Of a stretch of 34,532 nucleotides of DNA, positions 7,361-16,403 are shown piece after piece; position 1 is the first letter of the stretch, and the number at the start of each line of letters is the position of its first letter. Source of the DNA: an uncultured Aquimarina sp. (lineage in GTDB: Bacteria; Bacteroidota; Bacteroidia; Flavobacteriales; Flavobacteriaceae); contig CANMLG010000032.1 in assembly GCA_947498765.1 (NCBI GenBank), positions 1-34,532 of the forward strand. Reading direction: 5' to 3'. The translations under genes and the position numbers were made by a program. The notes beneath the pieces were generated by a model that had not been told where the DNA came from, ran no database searches, and saw only the letters and a program-made list of their open reading frames with translations.

Positions 7361-8683
7361 ATGAATAAAGGTTTACAATGGATTAATTGGTCTCATTCAT
7401 TTATTTCAAACCCTGACCAAATTGTTTACCCATCTAACGAACAGGAACTTGTAGCGCTTACAAAAAAAGCCAATCAGACCAATCAAAAAATAAAAATTGT
7501 TGGATCTGGACACTCCTGTTCCTTAATTGCAGCAACCAAAAGTGGTTATTTAGTTGATTTAAAAAACTATACTAAAGTTATCCACTTTGATGCTTCAAAC
7601 AAACTACTTAGTGTTCAAGGTGGGGCTTCATTGAAACAAATAGCTGATTTTGCTTTAAAAAATAAACTCGCCTTAGATAATTTAGGAACCATTGTTGAAC
7701 AATCAATAGCTGGCGCAATAAGTACAGGCACACATGGATCTGGATTAAACTATGGTGCTCTAGACCAAGCCGTTGTTGCTTTTACAATAATTACTGCTAC
7801 TGGACATTTAAAAATTTTTGATAGGCGTCTTAACCCTTCAGAATTCAATTTAGCTGTAGTTGGATTAGGAGCTTTAGGAATTATTTCAACCGTTACACTA
7901 CAATTAGTTACTAATTATCATTTAAAAATTAATACAACTACACTTAGTTTTAATGAAATGATAGACAAACTTGATGTTGCTTATACAGATGAGTACATGA
8001 GATTTTGGTGGGCTCCTCACACTGATAAAGTACAATATTGGAGTGCTTCTAAAACGCAACAAAATATTTCTAAAAAATCTAATTTTTCTGAATGGTTTAA
8101 CAATATTGTTAAAGGAAATATGCTTCATGAATTGGGTTTATGGCTAACTTCTTTTAAGTTAAAAAATATTCCATCACTTAATAAAGTGATGTACAAACTA
8201 TTGTTAGCGCCTGAAACAAAAGATAAAGTAGTAAATTTTTTAGATGGTTTTACTTTACCCATTTTAGTAAAACAAAAAGTAATGGAATACGGCATCCCAA
8301 TTGAAGAGACCAAAGCTGTTTTAATTAAAATAAATGAATTACTTAATACTAAGAAACATTTAGTTCATATGCCTATTGAAGTACGCTTTTCTCCTAAAAA
8401 CGAATCTGCAATGAGCATGGCTTACGGGCACAAAACATGTTACATTGGTATTATCGCTTACAAACCTTATGGCAAAGTTATTGACTTTGGCACTTATTTT
8501 AAAGATGTACACGATATTTTTGCTGCTCATAGAGGCAAACCTCATTGGGCTAAAGTAACTTATTACACTAAAAAAGAGTTAGCATCACTTTATCCAAAAT
8601 GGAATGAATTTAAATCCTTAAAGCAAAAACTAGACCCACAACAAATTTTTACAAATAATTTTTTAAAGCGTTTATTTGACTAG
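7361..8683 (+). CDS. FAD-dependent oxidase, D-arabinono-1,4-lactone oxidase/L-gulonolactone oxidase family
   Basis: A 440-residue VAO-fold flavoprotein. The FAD-binding domain spans about 20-190 with VGSGHSCS, where His51 corresponds to the residue that holds FAD covalently in gulonolactone oxidases, and STGTHGSG in the second flavin-contact segment. The C-terminal ALO domain ends with the conserved HWAK (His395) and a DPQQIFTNNFL tail. Family members oxidise aldonolactones or sugar alcohols (alditols) at the terminal carbon, with O2 as acceptor. A TTG five codons upstream keeps the frame open, but the ATG at 7361 fits the family start. No signal peptide is seen. The substrate cannot be assigned, and no pathway gene is adjacent. 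Confidence 0.88.
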   Translation: MNKGLQWINWSHSFISNPDQIVYPSNEQELVALTKKANQTNQKIKIVGSGHSCSLIAATKSGYLVDLKNYTKVIHFDASNKLLSVQGGASLKQIADFALKNKLALDNLGTIVEQSIAGAISTGTHGSGLNYGALDQAVVAFTIITATGHLKIFDRRLNPSEFNLAVVGLGALGIISTVTLQLVTNYHLKINTTTLSFNEMIDKLDVAYTDEYMRFWWAPHTDKVQYWSASKTQQNISKKSNFSEWFNNIVKGNMLHELGLWLTSFKLKNIPSLNKVMYKLLLAPETKDKVVNFLDGFTLPILVKQKVMEYGIPIEETKAVLIKINELLNTKKHLVHMPIEVRFSPKNESAMSMAYGHKTCYIGIIAYKPYGKVIDFGTYFKDVHDIFAAHRGKPHWAKVTYYTKKELASLYPKWNEFKSLKQKLDPQQIFTNNFLKRLFD

Positions 8684-8686
8684 TAT

Positions 8687-8746
8687 ACAGATTATAACAA
8701 ATAAAAAAGCAGCTTTAAAGCTGCTTTTTTATTTGTTATAATCTGT
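8687..8746. terminator. Perfect 60-bp palindrome, bidirectional terminator
   Basis: The 30-base arms 8687-8716 and 8717-8746 are exact reverse complements with no spacer. The core is AGCAGCTTT/AAAGCTGCT flanked by A6/T6 runs, so each strand gives a G+C-containing hairpin followed by a U tract. It lies exactly between the convergent ALO-type oxidase (stop at 8683) and the glycoside hydrolase (stop at 8757), and would terminate both. Confidence 0.93.
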
Positions 8747-8756
8747 CGTTTATTAT

Positions 8757-11700
8757 TTATTTTTTTAACACCTTAAAAACAGCTGCTGTAGTCTTTGAAT
8801 TGCTAATATCAGAACTACTAGTTTGGCAACTAATAATGTATAATCCATTTGCTAGATCAGACAAATCTATAGTAACCGTACTCTCAAATTTTTCAGTAAT
8901 TCGTTGAACTACTTCTCCCGAAAGGGAATAGACCACTATAGTATCAATTTGCTTATTTTCGTCTAAGTTAGCTATGTTTACCACATTAGTGGTAGGGTTA
9001 GGATATACTTCAATATCAAAATCTACCTCTAATTCTTTTGCTCCTTTTACTGCTATTAAATTAAATTGTTGGTTTTTATTGTTCGAATCAAACTCCCACA
9101 ACTTAACATTTCCATTATTTCCAATACTCTTATCTAAAGTTAATTCTTTACAATGTAATGGGTGTAAAAAGTACTTCCCATTTACTTTTTTAATTGTCCA
9201 TTTTTGATGATTTGAATCGGCATTAGTCCAAGTTTTAATATTTATACCTTTATCACACTGCCCCCTATATACATCCAAATAACGATTTGTCCCTACATTC
9301 TTTATTTTATGAACTCCATTACCTATATGCTCAAATTGCCATTGCTGATCTTTAGCACTTAATGACCTATACATCCTAGCATTGTAGTTATCCCATTTAG
9401 GGCTTATTACATTTTGCTTACTTTCAACATTTTGAATAGTATATACACCATTAATTTTAATTACTCCACTCGTATTCGACTTAACTGCAATCAATTCAAA
9501 TTTTTGATTCGCATTATTTTTATCAAATTTCCATAACTTCACATTTCCATCATTCCCATTACTTTTATCTAAGGCATGACTACCGCAATGTGTAGGACGT
9601 AAAAATATATCATTACCATTTTTTGTAACAAACCATTTATGATGATTAGCATTGGCACTTGTCCATGTATTTACATTGGCATCATTAGTACATTTAGCAT
9701 TAGAAACTTCTAAAAAGCGACCTGTTCCTTTGTTTTTTATTGTATGAACTTTATTACCAATATGCTTAAACTCCCATATTTGATCATTAGCCGAAGCTAT
9801 AGTAAACATTCTAGCATTATGCTTATCCCATACCGGTGCTATTATGTGTTGATTTGTTTGATTATTTTTTATGTGATGAGCTCCGTTCACAACAATATTA
9901 TTTTCTTTTGTATTTGAAGCAGAACTCGTTTTTCCCGAAACTTGTAACAACAATACTTGTTGAGATGCTATTTCAAAATTGTTTGACAACTTATTACCCG
10001 TTATTAAATTAGTAATAGTCACATTGCTATTCTTTCCTAGTGATAATTTAGCTTTAGACTTCTCTTTACCCACATTTGCAAGCGTTATAATATTTTTACC
10101 ATTTACACGGGTTGATCTATGTTGAATTGCTTTAAACCCTTTTTTAGGATTTGTCTCATCCAGATTTACTACTAAACTTTTCCCCTTTCGTTTTAGTTGA
10201 GAAAGTACTTGAGATTTTAAATTACTTTCATTTACACTAATGATATTTCCGGCACCTGCTACTAATTTCTTATTTATTTTTTTACCGTATTCATTCTTTT
10301 TCAGACTTTTGCTATCTAGCAAAATAGTACCTCCTTTATTCAAGTATTGTTGTAAGGCATTAAACTCTGCAATAGTTACATATTCCGTATCTGCAACTAC
10401 AATAAATTCCCAATTTTTAGCATCCTGTTTTTTTATGATATTTTCGGTAACAAAACCTAATCTATGCCCTTCAAAGTACAATGATTCATATATATCAAGC
10501 AATTCTGTCATGTGGTCATTTTTATTTATTGCTGAAGTTTCAGAATAAAATAACCTTACTGGATTTTTTACATTTTGAAGTGCTGTAATTTCCTGTGCAA
10601 ATGTATTAATATCAATCATTGTTGAATGAAACTCATTAAGAACCTGAGGCATCATTAATACTGATCCTGCCAAAAGATTATTCCCTCTAATAGAACCATC
10701 TTTTTCTCTTAACCAAGCCCAGTTTGTAGTTACATCCGAACCATGGATAGTAGCTAACCATTGCGCTATCCTAGCATAAGATTTATCTAAAAAAAGATTT
10801 TTAGACTTACCAGTATCTACGGAGTGACCTTCTGAATTGTAATTTATAGCATCAGGACTTACCGAATGCATAAAATCATACTGCGCCGACATCTCAGCCC
10901 AATTTAAAGCATACTTATCTTGCCAAGGTTTTCTTCCTCCAAAATTACGAGCATGATCCATATGACCATCATTACCTATGATTTCTGTTAGACTCGTTAG
11001 AGCCTCAAAATCTAAACCGTATTTTCTTGAATTTGATGACCAATGACCTGGGATTAACTTTATGTGACTTTTCATTTTAGAGTCAAGCCTTTTTATTTCA
11101 TCATGCAAAAACGTAAACCATTGTATTACCCTAACTTGATTAAACCTAGCAAAGTCATACCATTTTGGCGTTCCTATTAATGATTCATTTACGGGTGTTG
11201 ATACTGAACCTGCAGCTTGCCTAAAATTACCAAAAGATGTTCCCCAAATTTCATTTAATTTGTTTATGCTTTTATGTCTTTGTTGCAACCATTTTTCAAA
11301 TTTTCTTCGGGTATGAGTTGTGATATCAATAACATCCCATGTTCCTGAAATATTCCAATGAGGCTCGTTAGAAAGCATATAACCTAACTTACTCATGTTT
11401 TTATTTTTAAATTGAGGCACGTATAATTTAAACAATTGCTTATGTAACTCTCTTGCCTGAGGGTGATCTATATCAAAACCTGTAAATGTGGTTGTTCCTT
11501 TAGCTAAATCAGGATATTTTTTTCTGGCAAATTCTGGAACATTAGTCATTCCAATAAATGGCGCTCCAAAATTCCCTGTTTTTAAATTTTTCAATCTTCG
11601 TTTTTGACCTGCCGAAATATCATATTTGCCGTTACTATTTTGTGTTAGCATTCCAATATGAAAGAAATAGCCATCTATGTCACCAAAAAAATCACTTAAA

Positions 11701-12218
11701 TTATAGTTATCTGTTTCATTTGATTTAAAATTCCAATCTAACAAAAATAAAGGTTGATTACCTTGCTTTACTCCATTACCTGCTATTCTTATTTGATCCC
11801 ATTTAATTTGAGGGCCAGCCTTTCTTTTTTCTTTACCCGAAATAATATTATTAATTTGCTTAATACTATTATCTAGTAATTTAACGACTTCTCTACGCTC
11901 GTGATTGGGTAAAAAATTTGCATATTCAGTACTCGTTCTTTTTTTAACATTTGGAGGTACAACTGTTGATTCTACTCTTTTAAAATTTTCTGCAATTTTG
12001 GATTTATTTTTTTCATCCCATTTAGCATAATCTAAAAAGATCTCTGCCACTCTTACAGACATCCTTTCTTTGGTAACATCTATACCTTGCTTTTTTGCTT
12101 TGGTTATTAATTGGTTAAGTTGCTTGATTTTTTGTTTAGCCTCTTTTTCTGGGTTTTGAGCTAAACCAGAAAAAACAATTAGCAATAGTATTGCTAATGA
12201 TTTGAATTTAAGTCTCAT
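8757..12218 (-). CDS. Secreted GH42-like glycoside hydrolase with two ricin-type lectin domains and T9SS sorting domain
   Basis: A 1153-residue modular extracellular protein. A signal peptide (about 1-21, SGLAQ) is followed by a helical, charged stretch (22-135). A TIM-barrel glycosidase domain (about 150-545) has SNEPHW at 283-288 (Glu285 as probable acid/base) and a second candidate carboxylate, Glu463 in NYNSEGHS. Residues about 555-640 resemble the glutamine-amidotransferase-like domain that follows the barrel in GH42 beta-galactosidases. Two ricin-type beta-trefoil domains follow (about 772-915 and 920-1058), about 145 residues each and clearly duplicated. A type A T9SS sorting domain from YPNP at 1072 closes the protein. 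Export by T9SS and action on a galactose-containing marine polysaccharide are inferred. It is an orphan: no SusC/SusD, sulfatase or second hydrolase is nearby. GH50 or another clan GH-A family remains possible. Confidence 0.85.
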   Translation of the reverse strand: MRLKFKSLAILLLIVFSGLAQNPEKEAKQKIKQLNQLITKAKKQGIDVTKERMSVRVAEIFLDYAKWDEKNKSKIAENFKRVESTVVPPNVKKRTSTEYANFLPNHERREVVKLLDNSIKQINNIISGKEKRKAGPQIKWDQIRIAGNGVKQGNQPLFLLDWNFKSNETDNYNLSDFFGDIDGYFFHIGMLTQNSNGKYDISAGQKRRLKNLKTGNFGAPFIGMTNVPEFARKKYPDLAKGTTTFTGFDIDHPQARELHKQLFKLYVPQFKNKNMSKLGYMLSNEPHWNISGTWDVIDITTHTRRKFEKWLQQRHKSINKLNEIWGTSFGNFRQAAGSVSTPVNESLIGTPKWYDFARFNQVRVIQWFTFLHDEIKRLDSKMKSHIKLIPGHWSSNSRKYGLDFEALTSLTEIIGNDGHMDHARNFGGRKPWQDKYALNWAEMSAQYDFMHSVSPDAINYNSEGHSVDTGKSKNLFLDKSYARIAQWLATIHGSDVTTNWAWLREKDGSIRGNNLLAGSVLMMPQVLNEFHSTMIDINTFAQEITALQNVKNPVRLFYSETSAINKNDHMTELLDIYESLYFEGHRLGFVTENIIKKQDAKNWEFIVVADTEYVTIAEFNALQQYLNKGGTILLDSKSLKKNEYGKKINKKLVAGAGNIISVNESNLKSQVLSQLKRKGKSLVVNLDETNPKKGFKAIQHRSTRVNGKNIITLANVGKEKSKAKLSLGKNSNVTITNLITGNKLSNNFEIASQQVLLLQVSGKTSSASNTKENNIVVNGAHHIKNNQTNQHIIAPVWDKHNARMFTIASANDQIWEFKHIGNKVHTIKNKGTGRFLEVSNAKCTNDANVNTWTSANANHHKWFVTKNGNDIFLRPTHCGSHALDKSNGNDGNVKLWKFDKNNANQKFELIAVKSNTSGVIKINGVYTIQNVESKQNVISPKWDNYNARMYRSLSAKDQQWQFEHIGNGVHKIKNVGTNRYLDVYRGQCDKGINIKTWTNADSNHQKWTIKKVNGKYFLHPLHCKELTLDKSIGNNGNVKLWEFDSNNKNQQFNLIAVKGAKELEVDFDIEVYPNPTTNVVNIANLDENKQIDTIVVYSLSGEVVQRITEKFESTVTIDLSDLANGLYIISCQTSSSDISNSKTTAAVFKVLKK

Positions 12219-12887
12219 AAATTAATTTGATTAAAAGTTAGTTTTTTGGTTTGTTGGTTTTGGTTTGTTTTGAAATTATTTGAGCTTACTAATTAAACTA
12301 TATCGATTTTACATTTAAATGATAAATTAATTGCAAATAAATCCATATTATCCTAATATTATTATCATATATGTTTTAAAATGCAACAATAAACAACATT
12401 ACAATAAATAAAAAAACAATAAAATATGTATTATTTATATAACTAACGTTTTAATTAAAAAAATCAACTCACTCATTTTCAGTATTGAAAAAAACAAAAT
12501 AATTGATTTGTTCTATAAAAAAATATGGTCATTTTGTAATTAAAATCTTTAAGTTTAAAAAAATTAATCCTAAAAAACTTCTTTTGGTTTTTTGCATTAA
12601 ATTTCACTATTACTCATTTCCTTTCCAAAAAAACAAGAATATACCTACTGCTATAATCCCATTAATTGATTAACCATAGCTTAATCGACTCTAAACTTAT
12701 TTTAAAAGGGAATTCTGATGGTATTATTAAAACAGATCTCTAAAACAAATGGTTTTTGCGCACTATTTCAGGAACTACTCTATGGTATTTTTAACACCAT
12801 AAAAGTCTATCAAACAAAAAAAGCTACCCTAAAAAGGATAGCTTTTAAAAAATATCATTACTTACTTATTGGTATATTTTTATCGTT
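12219..12887. other. Long AT-rich intergenic region upstream of the glycoside hydrolase
   Basis: A 669-base spacer between purC and the hydrolase, both on the minus strand. It holds the purC terminator at its right end and the hydrolase promoter/leader at its left end. The hydrolase leader (about 12,235-12,280) is rich in CAA/CCAAA on the sense strand. A small inverted repeat TATGGT/ACCATA lies at 12,780-12,800. I found no open frame with gene-like features, no RNA gene and no exact -7 box. Confidence 0.5.
12815..12846 (-). terminator. Rho-independent terminator of purC
   Basis: The arms aaaagctaccct (from about 12,819) and aggatagctttt (to 12,846) pair over about 12 bp with one mismatch around an A-rich loop. 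Read on the minus strand, the second arm runs into seven or more T. It starts about 40 bases after the purC stop codon. Confidence 0.75.
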
Positions 12888-13835
12888 TTAACCTTTTAAA
12901 TAGTCATTCACATTAGCCTCTATACGCTTTTCAATATTACTAACATCCGCTTTCACAAAAGTTTCGCCTGTAATTTTCTCATATAATTCAATATAGCGTT
13001 CCGATACTGAATTGATATAGTCTGATGTCATTTCTGGAATCTGCTGTCCTTCTTTACCTTGAAAGCCATTTGATATCAACCATTGACGTACAAATTCTTT
13101 GGATAGCTGACGTTGAGCTTCGCCTTTATCTTGTCTTTCATGATATTCATCGGCATAAAAATAACGTGAAGAATCTGGGGTGTGAATTTCATCAATTAAC
13201 ACTATTCGACCATCTTTAGTTTTCCCAAATTCATATTTTGTATCCACCAAAATTAATCCGCGCTTAGCGGCTATTTCTGTTCCTCTTTCAAATAAGGCTT
13301 GTGTATATTTTTCTAATATAATATAATCAGCTTCGCTAACAATTCCTTTACTCAAAATTTCTTCGCGAGTAATATCTTCATCATGCTCTCCATTCTCCGC
13401 TTTTGTAGATGGCGTAATTAATGGATCTGGAAATTTATCATTCTCCTTCATGCCTTCTAACATGGGCATTCCACAAATAAATCGTTTTCCCGCTTTGTAT
13501 TCGCGAGCGGCATGACCAGACAAATACCCTCTAATCACCATTTCTACCTTAAAAGGTTCGCACAAATGTCCCACTGCTACATTTGGATCTGGAGTAGCTA
13601 CCAACCAATTGGGTACAATATCCTCGGTAGCCTTCATCATTTTTGTAGCAATTTGATTCAGAATCTGCCCTTTATATGGAATTCCCTTTGGCATTACTAC
13701 ATCAAACGCTGAAAGTCGATCAGTAGCAATCATCACTAATTTATCATCATTTATAGCATATACTTCACGTACTTTACCTTTATAGATTGATTTTTGACCA
13801 GGGAAATTGTAATTTGTATCGTTAATTGTATTCAT
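12888..13835 (-). CDS. purC: Phosphoribosylaminoimidazole-succinocarboxamide synthase (SAICAR synthetase)
   Basis: Purine biosynthesis step 8: ATP-dependent joining of CAIR and aspartate to SAICAR. The 315-residue protein is of the longer class. Visible signatures are YKGKVREVY (about 18-26) in the nucleotide-binding lobe, [10 protein letters not shown] (about 37-46), [12 protein letters not shown] in the middle, and LVDTKYEFG followed by [13 protein letters not shown] (the SAICAR synthetase signature). The frame is open for ten more codons, up to an ATG at 13865, but that ATG lies in front of the -7 box with the box at 13863-13870, so transcripts could not include it. The ATG at 13835 is therefore the start. 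Monocistronic: a terminator follows, and a divergent GT4 gene lies upstream. Confidence 0.96.
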   Translation of the reverse strand: MNTINDTNYNFPGQKSIYKGKVREVYAINDDKLVMIATDRLSAFDVVMPKGIPYKGQILNQIATKMMKATEDIVPNWLVATPDPNVAVGHLCEPFKVEMVIRGYLSGHAAREYKAGKRFICGMPMLEGMKENDKFPDPLITPSTKAENGEHDEDITREEILSKGIVSEADYIILEKYTQALFERGTEIAAKRGLILVDTKYEFGKTKDGRIVLIDEIHTPDSSRYFYADEYHERQDKGEAQRQLSKEFVRQWLISNGFQGKEGQQIPEMTSDYINSVSERYIELYEKITGETFVKADVSNIEKRIEANVNDYLKG

Positions 13836-14183
13836 CTGTTTTGACCAAGAATTTTGAAAACGCAAAGATAGTCAGTTTCCGAATAACCTGTACAAAATCG
13901 AGTTAATTTCCTATTAGCCTTAATTCCAATACAAGTTTTTGGCTTGGTACCATTTAAAATAGTAATTTTACAACCTAATTGAGTTTAATTTAAAATTGCT
14001 CTTAATGGCTAGTTTTTATAGTAAAACATAGAAATTGAGGTGTAATTTCTATATATATTTTAGAATATCATTTTAACGAATAATGTAATACCAAATTCGC
14101 ATATAGTATAGATCGAATTTATACATTTTTCTTACAATTAAACTCGAAATAATTAAAACTACCTGCATACCAATACTTTTTTG
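13836..14183. other. Divergent intergenic region, purC / GT4
   Basis: A 348-base AT-rich spacer that marks the change from housekeeping genes to the glycan locus. It contains the purC promoter at its left end (listed separately). No exact TAnnTTTG box was found for the plus-strand glycosyltransferase, and no hairpin, RNA gene or small open frame stands out. Confidence 0.5.
13863..13894 (-). promoter_or_regulatory. purC: purC promoter, -7 box TATCTTTG with upstream TTG
   Basis: On the minus strand TATCTTTG (13,863-13,870) matches the Bacteroidota -7 consensus exactly, and a TTG lies about 22 bases further upstream (near 13,893), within the range of reported -33/-7 spacings. The predicted transcription start is about 20 bases before the ATG at 13,835. 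This decides the purC start codon. Confidence 0.65.
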
Positions 14184-15269
14184 ATGAAAAAAATATTTTT
14201 AGAAACCCACAATATCAATAATTTAAAATCTGGATTTGGTCAATTTAATTTAAACTTGGTCAAAGCCTTATCCGAACAAACAGATTTTTTGAAAGAGTAT
14301 TCTATTGTGTGTAGTTGCAATAAAAATGAAGTTAAAAAGGAAATTGGCAAAACAATCTCTTATAAAAAATACTGGCAAATTACCCGTTATCCTTTTTTTA
14401 GAATTAGAAAGAAATTTGATTTATGGCATTCTGTAAATCAAAATACTAAAATTGAACCTTTTTCGGATACTACGCCTTATCTACTTACTGTTCATGATAT
14501 TAATTTTATGGAGGAAGATACGGGGGAACGACTGGAATTTAGAATAAATCAGTTTAAAGAAAAAGTAGCACGCAGTAGCGCTATTGTATACATTTCAGAA
14601 TTTGCAAAAAAAAGCACTCATGCCCATTTTAACATACCCAATATTCCCGAGTATGTTATATACAATGGAAATACCTTTAACAATTCTGGTGAGTTAACAC
14701 CACTTACGCAGGAATCTTTTACTAATGTTTCTCCTAAAAAGCCTTTTATTTTTTCAATAGGGCAAATGGTTGAAAAAAAGAACTTCAGCACATTAATTAA
14801 AATGCTTGAATTTTTACCTGAAATTGAATTAATACTTGCTGGCGACAACAGAACTGAACATACCAACGAACTTAAAAAATTAATACAAGATAAAAAACTT
14901 GAACACAGAGCGCATATTGTTGGGCGTATTACAGATCAAGAAAAAATTTATTACTACAAAAACTGTTTGGCCTTTACTTTTCCTTCATTAAGGGAAGGCT
15001 TTGGCTTACCCGTTTTAGAAGCAATGACTTTTGGAAAGCCTGTTTTTTTAGCTAATAAATCATCATTACCCGAGATTGGTGGTAAACACTCATTTTACTG
15101 GGATCATTTTGAACCTGAGTATATGGCACAAGTTTTTAATAAAGGCATGGAAAAATTTAATGCCAACAAAAACTTTTATATTGAGGAGTACACCACACAT
15201 TCAAAAAAGTTTACTTGGGAAAATGCGGCCAAACAATATGTTGAGGTTTATAGGAGTATTCTTCAGTAA
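14184..15269 (+). CDS. Glycosyltransferase family 4
   Basis: A 361-residue GT-B-fold retaining glycosyltransferase. The N-terminal acceptor lobe starts KKIFLETHNINNLKSGFGQF, with the Gly-rich acceptor loop at 16-20. The C-terminal nucleotide-sugar lobe has FSIGQMVEKKNFSTL, where GT4 enzymes usually read GR..KKN, and the family's E-x7-E pair, Glu271 and Glu279, in REGFGLPVLE. This resembles mannosyl/glucosyl transferases of polysaccharide loci. A TTG immediately before the ATG could start one codon earlier; the ATG at 14,184 is preferred. There is no membrane segment. It is the first glycan gene in the window, followed about 100 bases on by a hairpin terminator and then IS debris, so it is cut off from the rest of the locus. 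Donor and acceptor are unknown. Confidence 0.88.
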   Translation: MKKIFLETHNINNLKSGFGQFNLNLVKALSEQTDFLKEYSIVCSCNKNEVKKEIGKTISYKKYWQITRYPFFRIRKKFDLWHSVNQNTKIEPFSDTTPYLLTVHDINFMEEDTGERLEFRINQFKEKVARSSAIVYISEFAKKSTHAHFNIPNIPEYVIYNGNTFNNSGELTPLTQESFTNVSPKKPFIFSIGQMVEKKNFSTLIKMLEFLPEIELILAGDNRTEHTNELKKLIQDKKLEHRAHIVGRITDQEKIYYYKNCLAFTFPSLREGFGLPVLEAMTFGKPVFLANKSSLPEIGGKHSFYWDHFEPEYMAQVFNKGMEKFNANKNFYIEEYTTHSKKFTWENAAKQYVEVYRSILQ

Positions 15270-15374
15270 AATTTAGATTGTTTTATGCATTTTAGTATAG
15301 CAAAACTTTTGATAATTATTAAAGCGTATTCAGGCGTATTCAGAGAATAGCCTGATTCTCACAAATTATAGATA

Positions 15375-15420
15375 AAAAATCCAAAATTTGACAAATTCAA
15401 GTTTTGGATTTTTATTTTTT
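15375..15420 (+). terminator. Hairpin terminator downstream of the GT4 gene
   Basis: A 16-bp stem with one wobble (15,375-15,390 with 15,398-15,413) closes a 7-base loop, and on the plus strand it is followed by ATTTTTT. It lies about 105 bases after the GT4 stop. Between them is a direct repeat of gcgtattcag (15,324-15,333 and 15,334-15,343) and a short inverted repeat gagaat/attctc (15,343-15,360), whose role is unknown; they may belong to the IS remnant region. Confidence 0.7.
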
Positions 15421-15499
15421 AGGTCATTTTAGTCTAAAAATATTGATTTCAATACCGACAGGGCGTAATTATCCCAAGAGCTCTTTTTTTTTTCTGAAT

Positions 15500-16108
15500 T
15501 TAGGCAGCCAGATTAACTTGACTTTTCTGGATTCTTCTACCTATTTCTAAAGCATTTGCTGTTTGTATCCCAAAAAATATCCAGAGTTTTTCTGTAGCTT
15601 TTGTTTTTGCCTTTATTTTTTTGAGATGGTAATATTCTTTTCCAAAGCTTTCTTCTAATCGAGTGGCTCTTTCTTTTGTAATTAAAGCTTTTAACTTCTT
15701 TTCGTCTTTATAATTTTTAGGAAGCTTGCCTTTTCGTTTAAAGTCTGTTTTGATATCATGTTTTGTAACAAAATTCCTGTTTTTATTTGTCGCATATATA
15801 GCATCTGCTCCTAATACTTTAAGTTTTGTTTTGGTGAGTGACTGTGCTTTATATACGGTGCTTTGTAAGCGTGTACCTTCATTAAAAGCATTAAAACTTA
15901 AATGCTCTATAAAATTGATACCATCAATTTGAAGTTTATTGACCTTAGCTCCAAAGTCAACTGGTTTTACTTCTTTTCCTCTTACAATTGGTCTGAGGTA
16001 ATCTTTAGCAATACTAACAATTCTATTTTTAGGAGATATGCCTGTTTTAAAGTAAGCTTGTTGTTGCTCAAGTATTTTTTTGATCGTAACTACTCTACGA
16101 TAGTAAGC
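15500..16108 (-). pseudogene. C-terminal part of an IS transposase (IS1182/ISNCY-like DDE), N-terminus missing
   Basis: Translating the minus strand from 16,108 to a TAA at 15,500-15,502 gives 202 residues without an internal stop and without a usable start codon. The pattern fits the DDE transposases common in Bacteroidota that read 'FGAK..., DG..FI.HLS.., FNEG, ADAIY...NR, ...RA.RLEESFG...'. Here PVDFGAKV (Asp51), GADAIYATNKNR (Asp102) and RLEESFGK (Glu152/153) are the likely catalytic acids. The N-terminal half, with the DNA-binding region, is absent: upstream the frame joins a second, decayed copy of the same gene. No terminal inverted repeats were identified. The family name is by pattern memory and is less certain than the transposase call. 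It is not expected to be active. Confidence 0.75.
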
Positions 16109-16262
16109 AACACTATAGCATAAATTGCATCTATCCCACTATTTTGAGTTTAGTTTGTTAAGTGATTGTGCTTTGATGAAGATACTTTTAAGTCATGCAC
16201 CTTCATCAAAGATATTGAAGCTCAGAGGTCATAAAGATATTTTTTTAGAAGCTTAAAGCGAA
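16109..16262 (-). pseudogene. Second, decayed copy of the same transposase (internal segment)
   Basis: On the minus strand this stretch reads, with two stop codons, small deletions and a frameshift, as LSFN-x-FDEG, LKS, KAQSLNK and DAIYA. These match in order the segment LSFNAFNEG, LQS, KAQSLTK and GADAIYA of the adjacent copy (nucleotides about 15,795-15,900). The resemblance stops right after DAIYA, where the 202-residue fragment begins. So a broken internal piece of one copy is fused to the C-terminal part of another. This explains why the 1.1-kb gap between the two GT4 genes has no functional gene. Confidence 0.65.
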
Positions 16263-16403
16263 ATGTATTAAAGTACATAGTTTTAACTATTCCTGAGACC
16301 AATAAAAAAGGCTTTTTAAACACCAAATTTGGCTATATGAAATAGCATGCCTGCTATATTTAACTCCTAATTTATATTACTCTAACTATACCTCCATTTA
16401 TTA
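16263..16403. other. AT-rich spacer between IS debris and second GT4
   Basis: About 140 bases with no open frame or clear hairpin. With the transposase pieces it completes the 1.13-kb stretch (15,270-16,403) that has no intact gene. No target-site duplication or inverted repeat could be recognised here. Confidence 0.4.

Noticed and set aside
7361..8683. ALO-type flavoenzyme as a DprE1 partner for the SDR in the glycan locus
   Set aside because: It shares the fold with DprE1 but is 21 kb away in a housekeeping region, and the SDR already has a tightly coupled GMC flavoenzyme.
12780..12800. Small inverted repeat TATGGT/ACCATA as a terminator or operator
   Set aside because: Only six pairs, no T tract, and AT-rich context makes chance likely; mentioned only under the spacer.
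13836..13865. Ten-codon N-terminal extension of purC starting at an ATG at 13865
   Set aside because: The -7 promoter box at 13863-13870 overlaps that ATG, so it would not be transcribed; the conserved protein starts after the internal ATG.
15726..16123. Two plus-strand open frames (15726-15932 and 15902-16123)
   Set aside because: They are opposite-strand shadows of the minus-strand transposase fragment, which has the DDE motifs.
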